Assembly: GCA_905221605.1 (NCBI GenBank)
Contig: CAJNDS010002090.1
Span: 280,545 to 344,544, forward strand
Length of the DNA: 64,000 bases
Direction of reading: 5' to 3'
From: Symbiodinium natans
Lineage: Eukaryota; Sar; Dinophyceae; Suessiales; Symbiodiniaceae
Below are positions 59,515-64,000 of the stretch, piece by piece (the stretch's first letter is position 1; the number at the start of each line of letters is the position of its first letter). A model generated the notes under the pieces. That model was not told the origin of the DNA. It saw only the letters and a program-made list of their open reading frames with translations, and did no database searches. A program made the translations under genes and the position numbers.

Positions 59515-59642
59515 GAAACCCTAAGCCCTAAGCCCCGAAGCCCCGAAGCCCCGAAGCCCCTAAGCCCCGAAGCCCCGAAGCCCCGAAGCCCCGAAGCCCC
59601 TAAGCCCCTAAGCCCCTAAGCCCCTAAGCCCTAAGCCCTAAA
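59515..59642. repeat. octamer array GCCCCGAA / GCCCCTAA
   Basis: About fifteen 8-bp units in blocks of one variant or the other. Confidence 0.93.
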
Positions 59643-60818
59643 CCCTGACAGCGTGTGGGAAGTGAGAGGGGAAAATCGGGAACGCTGGGTGACTTATCCC
59701 CCCCCTAAGCCGCCCTCCCTCAGAAGCCGTATAACTACGAGAATTCAGGCACTAAAGTAGGTATACAGGGTTTAGGGTTTAGGGTTTAGGGTTTTGGGTT
59801 TAGGGTTTAGGGTGCATTTAGGGGATAGATTAAGGGTCCCTTCTAGGGGCCCCTCCATATTTCCCTTCACTAAACCTCAGCCTGTAGCTTGACCGTTCTT
59901 CGGGGAGCCCATTCGTTTACCTAAACCCTAAACCCTAGACCCTAGACCCTAAACCCTAAACCCTAAACCCTACACCCTAAACCCTACACCCCCAAAGCCC
60001 ATGTATCTACCTGACGGTTGCTTCTGATGGAACCCAGTGGCCCTCCCTGGCCTCTAAGCCGTGCTTTACAAACAGCACACACACACACAGGGTTTCGCGC
60101 CTCACAAACCATGGCGCTTAGAAAAACCTAGTTCCTGAAACCAAATGTAAGTTCATCTTAGCTTCGAGCGAATTACCACAAAGTCATTGTAGCTTGGACC
60201 CGAAACCCTACACCCTAAACCCTAAACACCTCTACAACCAATTGTTGGGTATCAAGGTTAGAAGCCGAGGATGCCTTCAGTGCCACCCTCTACTCCTTTA
60301 GGGTTCAGGGTTCAGGGTTCAGGGTTCAGGGTTTAGGGTTTAGGGTTTAGGGTTTAGGGTTTAGGGTTTAGGGTTTAGGGGGATAAAGTACTAAGCAAGT
60401 CTCTTCAGCATCACCAGAGTTGCTAGCGCCAAGTGCATTGACACCTAGTTACCTACGGCATGCTGGCAATTTGCAGGAGACCTTATTCGGGTTTAGGGTT
60501 TATATAGGGCATAGGGTTTAGGGTTTAGGGTAAAGAAATATTTATCAATATATATATATATATATATTATACATGCTGACAATTCAAAACATAACAAGAA
60601 TAAGGCGTAAATGAGAGACAAAGCCAGCCATCGCGTGGTCAGTTCTCTAAATTACGGCCCTTTTTTGGGTGCGGCTGACTTCTAGTCAGGAACCCGAAAA
60701 AAGGACCATCATTTCGAGAATCACTATGTGGAATATCTTCCTTGGGGTCTATTTCTACAGCCCGAAAATTGAAAAATCGTAGAGTACCATAAGTTTGGGG
60801 GCTTAATCTGAATTTAGG

Positions 60819-60926
60819 TTACTGGGCCAGGAGGTTTGTTCGGGCGATGGTGACAAGTGGAGTTATTCTTGCATCTTCAGACCGTGCCCTCCGGGATGGG
60901 GAGGGGGGTTCGGGCTTGGGCTTGCA
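60819..60926 (-). CDS. candidate terminal exon, Pro/Lys-rich then hydrophobic
   Basis: KCKPKPEPPSPSRRARSEDA then RITPLVTIARTNLLAQ and a TAA stop. Follows a TTTAGGG array (60,930-61,020), and with 61,074-61,171 gives a continuous Lys/Pro/Ser-rich theme. Exact junction and phase unresolved. Confidence 0.45.
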   Translation of the reverse strand, partial: CKPKPEPPSPSRRARSEDARITPLVTIARTNLLAQ

Positions 60927-61073
60927 CTTGCCCTAAACCCTAAACCCTAAACCCTAATTAAACCCTAAACCCTAAACCCTAAACCCTAAACCCTAAACCC
61001 TAAACCCTAAACCCTAAAGCCTAGATTAACCACAAATCCTAAACCCTGAACCCTGAACCTTAAACCCTAAACC

Positions 61074-61171
61074 CTTGGGCGTTGAGACTTGGACTTGGCC
61101 ATTGATGGGCTCTTGGTCATTTTCTTCTTTGGGGGTGGGGGGTCGGACTTGGACGTGGGCTTGCGCTTTGA
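61074..61171 (-). CDS. candidate exon, Lys/Ser/Pro-rich
   Basis: SKRKPTSKSDPPPPKKKM then TKSPSMAKSKSQRP after ATCCCAG. Strongly basic, PPPPKKK like a nuclear localisation signal or histone-like tail. No family recognised. Confidence 0.48.
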
Positions 61172-62095
61172 CTGGGATCATTGACGGCGGGGGGGGGGGG
61201 TTGAGGGCTTAGGGTAGCCCGAAAGCGTTGAAGTTAAAAGCTATCCATGCCGGAACTAAAGCCTAGACCCTAAACCCTGAACCCCGGACCCCAAGCTCAG
61301 GGTTTAGGGTTTAGGGTTTTGGGTTAGGGTTTAGGGTTTAGGGGGACCCCCAGAACCGAAAAGCCCACCCACAAGCTAGAAAATCCTAATCCCGAATTAC
61401 ACCCGAAAAACTTCAAAGCCTTTGAACTGCCGAAGCCCAGAGCAAGAAGCTTTCATCCTTCATCTAGCCCTATAAATGGTTTAGGGTTTAGAGTTTAGTA
61501 TAGGGTTTAGGGTTTAGGGTCTAGGGTCTAGGGTTTAGGGTTTAGGGATAACACTCAAAACTCTTAAACGTTCAAGGGCAGTGAGCTCTCTTCAAAGCCC
61601 GCGGTTTTTATGGTTTTAAGGACTCAGGCGGTTGTCGCGCGCCGGGTTCCTATTCTTAGTTGTCCAGTAACCTGGGGGAATTGAAGGTTCACCTTTGGGA
61701 TTATAAGGGGATTATATTACCCCAAAAAGGCTAAAGGTTACCTACTCTACTACTAGGTCTTCCTCATATACGGGGTCTTGTCTTGAGTGTGCCCAAAAAG
61801 GGAGGGTGTACCTGGACGGCCAAGCAATGGTTGCCACAACAGTAAGAAGAAAGCGGCCCAACAGAGGAGCTATATGATTACTATATTATTTTTTGGGGGG
61901 GTCCAGACTATACAGGAGCTCCCCTGCTGCTCACAGAAACCCTGAAACCCTGAAACCCTGAAACCCTAAATCCTAAAACCCCAAACCCTGAACCCTATTC
62001 TCTAGAACTGAAAGCCTAAACCCTAAACCCTAAACCATGAACCCTAAAACCTAAACCCTGAACCCTAACCCCTAAACCCATAATTTTCTGGTGAC

Positions 62096-62160
62096 CGCCA
62101 AGAAGCTGAAACACAGAGAAGGTGCAAACGACCGCCACGGCGGCGAAGTAGAGCTCGCAC
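62096..62160 (-). CDS. candidate exon encoding a membrane segment
   Basis: CELYFAAVAVVCTFSVFQLL: about 18 hydrophobic residues after an AG|G acceptor, donor GGCG|GT. A plus-strand frame is also open (FLVTAKKLKHREGANDRHGG). Confidence 0.42.
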
Positions 62161-62599
62161 CTCGCTCGGGTTTAGGGTTTAGGGTTTAGGGTTCAGGGTT
62201 CAGGGTTGAGGGTTTAGGCTTTAGGTTTAGGGTTTCGGGTTTAGGGTTTCGGGTTTAGGGTTCGGGTCTAGGGCTTCGGGTTTAGGGTTCGGGTCTAGGG
62301 CTTCGGGTTTAGGGCTAGGGGTTAGGGGTTGGGCTGTAAAGTATGGCGTGAAGCTAAGGTGTGCTTAAGGCAGTAACTGCAGGCTGGCCTCTCAATGTGT
62401 CTGCTTTAGGGTTTAGGGTTTAGGGTTTAGGGTTTAGGGTTTAGGGCCCACCTACAGTCTTATCCTAAGGCTCTCAAGTGAGGGGGGTTCAAGGGGGGTA
62501 CCTAGGAAACCTTAGGAAGCTTCGGGAGCCAGAGGGAGGGGGGGGGTTACATACACCCCCCCTCAACCCCCCTCCCTTAACAACCCTATAAGCTTATCT

Positions 62600-62705
62600 A
62601 GAACCCAAAGTGAGCCAAGGAATCAAAACGGTACTCTTATTGGCTGATCTAAAGGGGCTTATAGGAGAGCCCTAAACAAAGGATTCGGGGCCATGACCGG
62701 GTCAT
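62600..62705. mobile_element. MITE family A copy, diverged
   Basis: GAACCCAAAGTGAGCCAAGG, AAAGGGGCTTATAGGAGAGC, CCCTAAACAAAGG; right end CATGACCGGGTCATG. Confidence 0.65.
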
Positions 62706-62812
62706 GGTTATACACTTCCCCAGTCCCGCAATACTGCGAAGCTTCGATTGGAGGGCCTACTTGGAGGCTCATGGGTAGTTGGAAGCACGGGTTGTATGGT
62801 ACTTATACTAAC

Positions 62813-62878
62813 CCTAAACCCTAAACCCTAAACCCTAAACCCTAAACCCTAAACCCTAAACCCTAAACCCTAAACCCT
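62813..62878. repeat. (CCCTAAA)n array
   Basis: Nine perfect units. Confidence 0.96.
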
Positions 62879-63134
62879 ACTTCGCAAAAGCCATGAACCT
62901 CCACGTAGGGCCAAGGCCTGGATAGGTATGTAAGGCATTGTGAAGGAAACAAAGCCGGAGCCCTAAACCCAGAATTTCCCGAAGCTACGCAAACCCTAAA
63001 CCCCTAATCCCTGGACCCTGAATCCTAAACGCTAACCCAAAACCCAAAACCCAAAACCCAAAACCCTAAACCCTAAACTCAACACCCTAAACCCTAAACC
63101 CTAGGTTCCCTAGAAACCCCTGAACCCTTTTCTG

Positions 63135-63235
63135 CATATGAGACGGTCCTGGGTTTGCACACGCCGGTCGGTTTAACGAGGCGTTTGAGGCAGCAGTCGC
63201 ACATGCGGATGCCGAGTGGTCGCCATCAGGCTCTT
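63135..63235. CDS. ambiguous coding island
   Basis: Plus: FNEAFEAAVAHADAEWSPSG. Minus: MCDCCLKRLVKPTGVCKPRT, with a zinc-finger-like C-x-C-C spacing. Both read like protein; strand cannot be settled here. Confidence 0.35.
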
Positions 63236-63805
63236 GGTTTAGGGTTTAGGGTTTAGGGTCTAGGGTTTAGGGTTTAGGGCGCCTAGGGAACCTAGAAAAA
63301 GAAAGCAGCCTCTGTTTTGTTCCCTTTTAAAATTCGGTTGATGACAGGGTCCTATGAACAGCTCTCAAAAGATCATCCCTTGTTTGGGGGACCTCTCTAT
63401 ATCTCGCCAGATACATTTATAAGGGGCCGTGTTTGCAGCAGGTGCAAAAGGGAATGTAATTCAGATAACTGACCTCGTAGGCCGGCATTTGTCCGCGAAC
63501 CCAGAGAAAAACGCAGGCCCTCCCGGAAACAAACAGAGTACCATACCCCGACAAAGATGCGATACCAAGCCCGAAGCATTAAGCCCTAAACCCTAAACCT
63601 TAAAGGCTTTCTGGTGGGTGTGGTGGCCACTACGCTGCAACAAGAGCTCTCAATCTTAACACTGCCTAAGAGCCAACTACGATCTGCACCCAACATATCT
63701 TCAAACCCTACATGGTTGGCTCTCTCAAGTATAGGCGTTAGGATACCTAGAGATCCCTAAACCCTCAGCCTTGAACCCTAAACCTCGGGACGCTCCCCGT
63801 TTTCT

Positions 63806-63884
63806 AACGGTCCTTCATAGGGACTGTAGTACCCCCTACTATAATCCATATTAAGGACTGTTAGTAAAAAGGGCAGCATCCCAA
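63806..63884. mobile_element. MITE-like foldback, family C
   Basis: AACGGTCCTTCATAGGGACT and AAGGACTGTTAGTAAAAAGG; interior GTACCCCCTACTATAATCC. Confidence 0.7.
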
Positions 63885-64000
63885 TCTAAACCGTGAGTCT
63901 AAACCACATGTATAGGCCCTAAACCCAAAACCCTAAACCCCTGAAGCCTTAATGTAGCCGGGAAGTTAACTCTACTTTGGAGTAGACCCTGAAAAAATCA

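Larger units (their letters stand above)
61180..64000. other. telomere-like sea with few islands
   Basis: Besides the entries above, 63,400-63,570 has a 60-codon minus frame (MLRAWYRIFVGVWYSVCFRE) and 61,790-61,860 a plus frame (GRVYLDGQAMVATTVRRKRP) ending at a GTAAG donor. Neither is recognised. Confidence 0.4.

Noticed and set aside
1-64000. Coccidian (Eimeria-type) or land-plant origin suggested by interspersed TTTAGGG
   Set aside because: No CAG-rich coding repeats as in Eimeria and no plant genes; GC/GA donors with AG|G fit dinoflagellates better. Still an inference.
1-64000. Dinoflagellate spliced-leader relics
   Set aside because: I looked for the conserved CCATTTTGGCTCAAG core on both strands and did not find a convincing copy.

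Overview
The window reads as nuclear DNA of a dinoflagellate (inference). Four things point there. (1) The interspersed heptamer is TTTAGGG/CCCTAAA, the telomere type of plants, dinoflagellates and some relatives. (2) Eleven exons of one gene can be joined on the minus strand; every exon starts with G directly after the acceptor AG, and the donors are a mixture of GT, GC and GA, the splice-site usage reported for dinoflagellate nuclear genes. (3) Two decayed coding fragments (53.4-53.8 kb and 56.5-56.8 kb) look like protein families I remember as highly repeated in Symbiodiniaceae; this is memory, not a search. (4) Coding islands are GC-rich while the rest is repeat. The genus cannot be named. 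No rRNA or tRNA gene, CRISPR array or bacterial-type operon was seen.

The main gene is an ABC1/ADCK/UbiB-type atypical kinase on the minus strand. Exons of 25-76 bp at 22.1, 21.7, 21.0, 19.9, 18.8, 18.3, 17.7, 16.7, 3.35, 2.7 and 1.34 kb join in one frame to 194 codons with no stop and no gap relative to the family, and carry the KxGQ, AAAS, VAVK and ExD signatures. The catalytic NxxxD and DFG part should lie to the left of base 1. Introns of 0.4-1.3 kb are filled with TTTAGGG-type arrays in both orientations and with short foldback elements. One intron is 13.3 kb and contains a complete satellite island.

Layout. 1-3.6 kb: exons 9-11 in telomere-like repeat. 3.8-16.5 kb: satellite island 1 (purine/pyrimidine modules, a segmental duplication, an 87-bp palindromic satellite, 31-bp repeats, and an AT-rich array with alternating orientation). 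16.5-32.2 kb: telomere-like repeat sea with ABC1 exons 1-8 and, further upstream, many short exon-like islands mostly readable on the minus strand. 32.3-43.8 kb: satellite island 2 (90-bp tandem repeat, CTCGAG-centred palindromes, the same modules and 87-bp satellite in the opposite orientation, a 77-bp AT-rich palindromic satellite), bounded by related AT-microsatellite borders. 43.9-64 kb: telomere-like sea again, with exon-like islands, a plus-strand polyubiquitin-like pseudogene beside a DEK-C-like segment, and two decayed minus-strand fragments.

Between the arrays are at least nine kinds of roughly 80-200 bp foldback elements with terminal inverted repeats, several present in multiple copies. 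In some, the telomere-like array sits inside the element at a place where other copies have a single CCCTAAAC, suggesting that the arrays grow from seeds inside the elements. Only the eleven ABC1 exons are secure; most other exon calls are single-island inferences in which more than one frame is often open.
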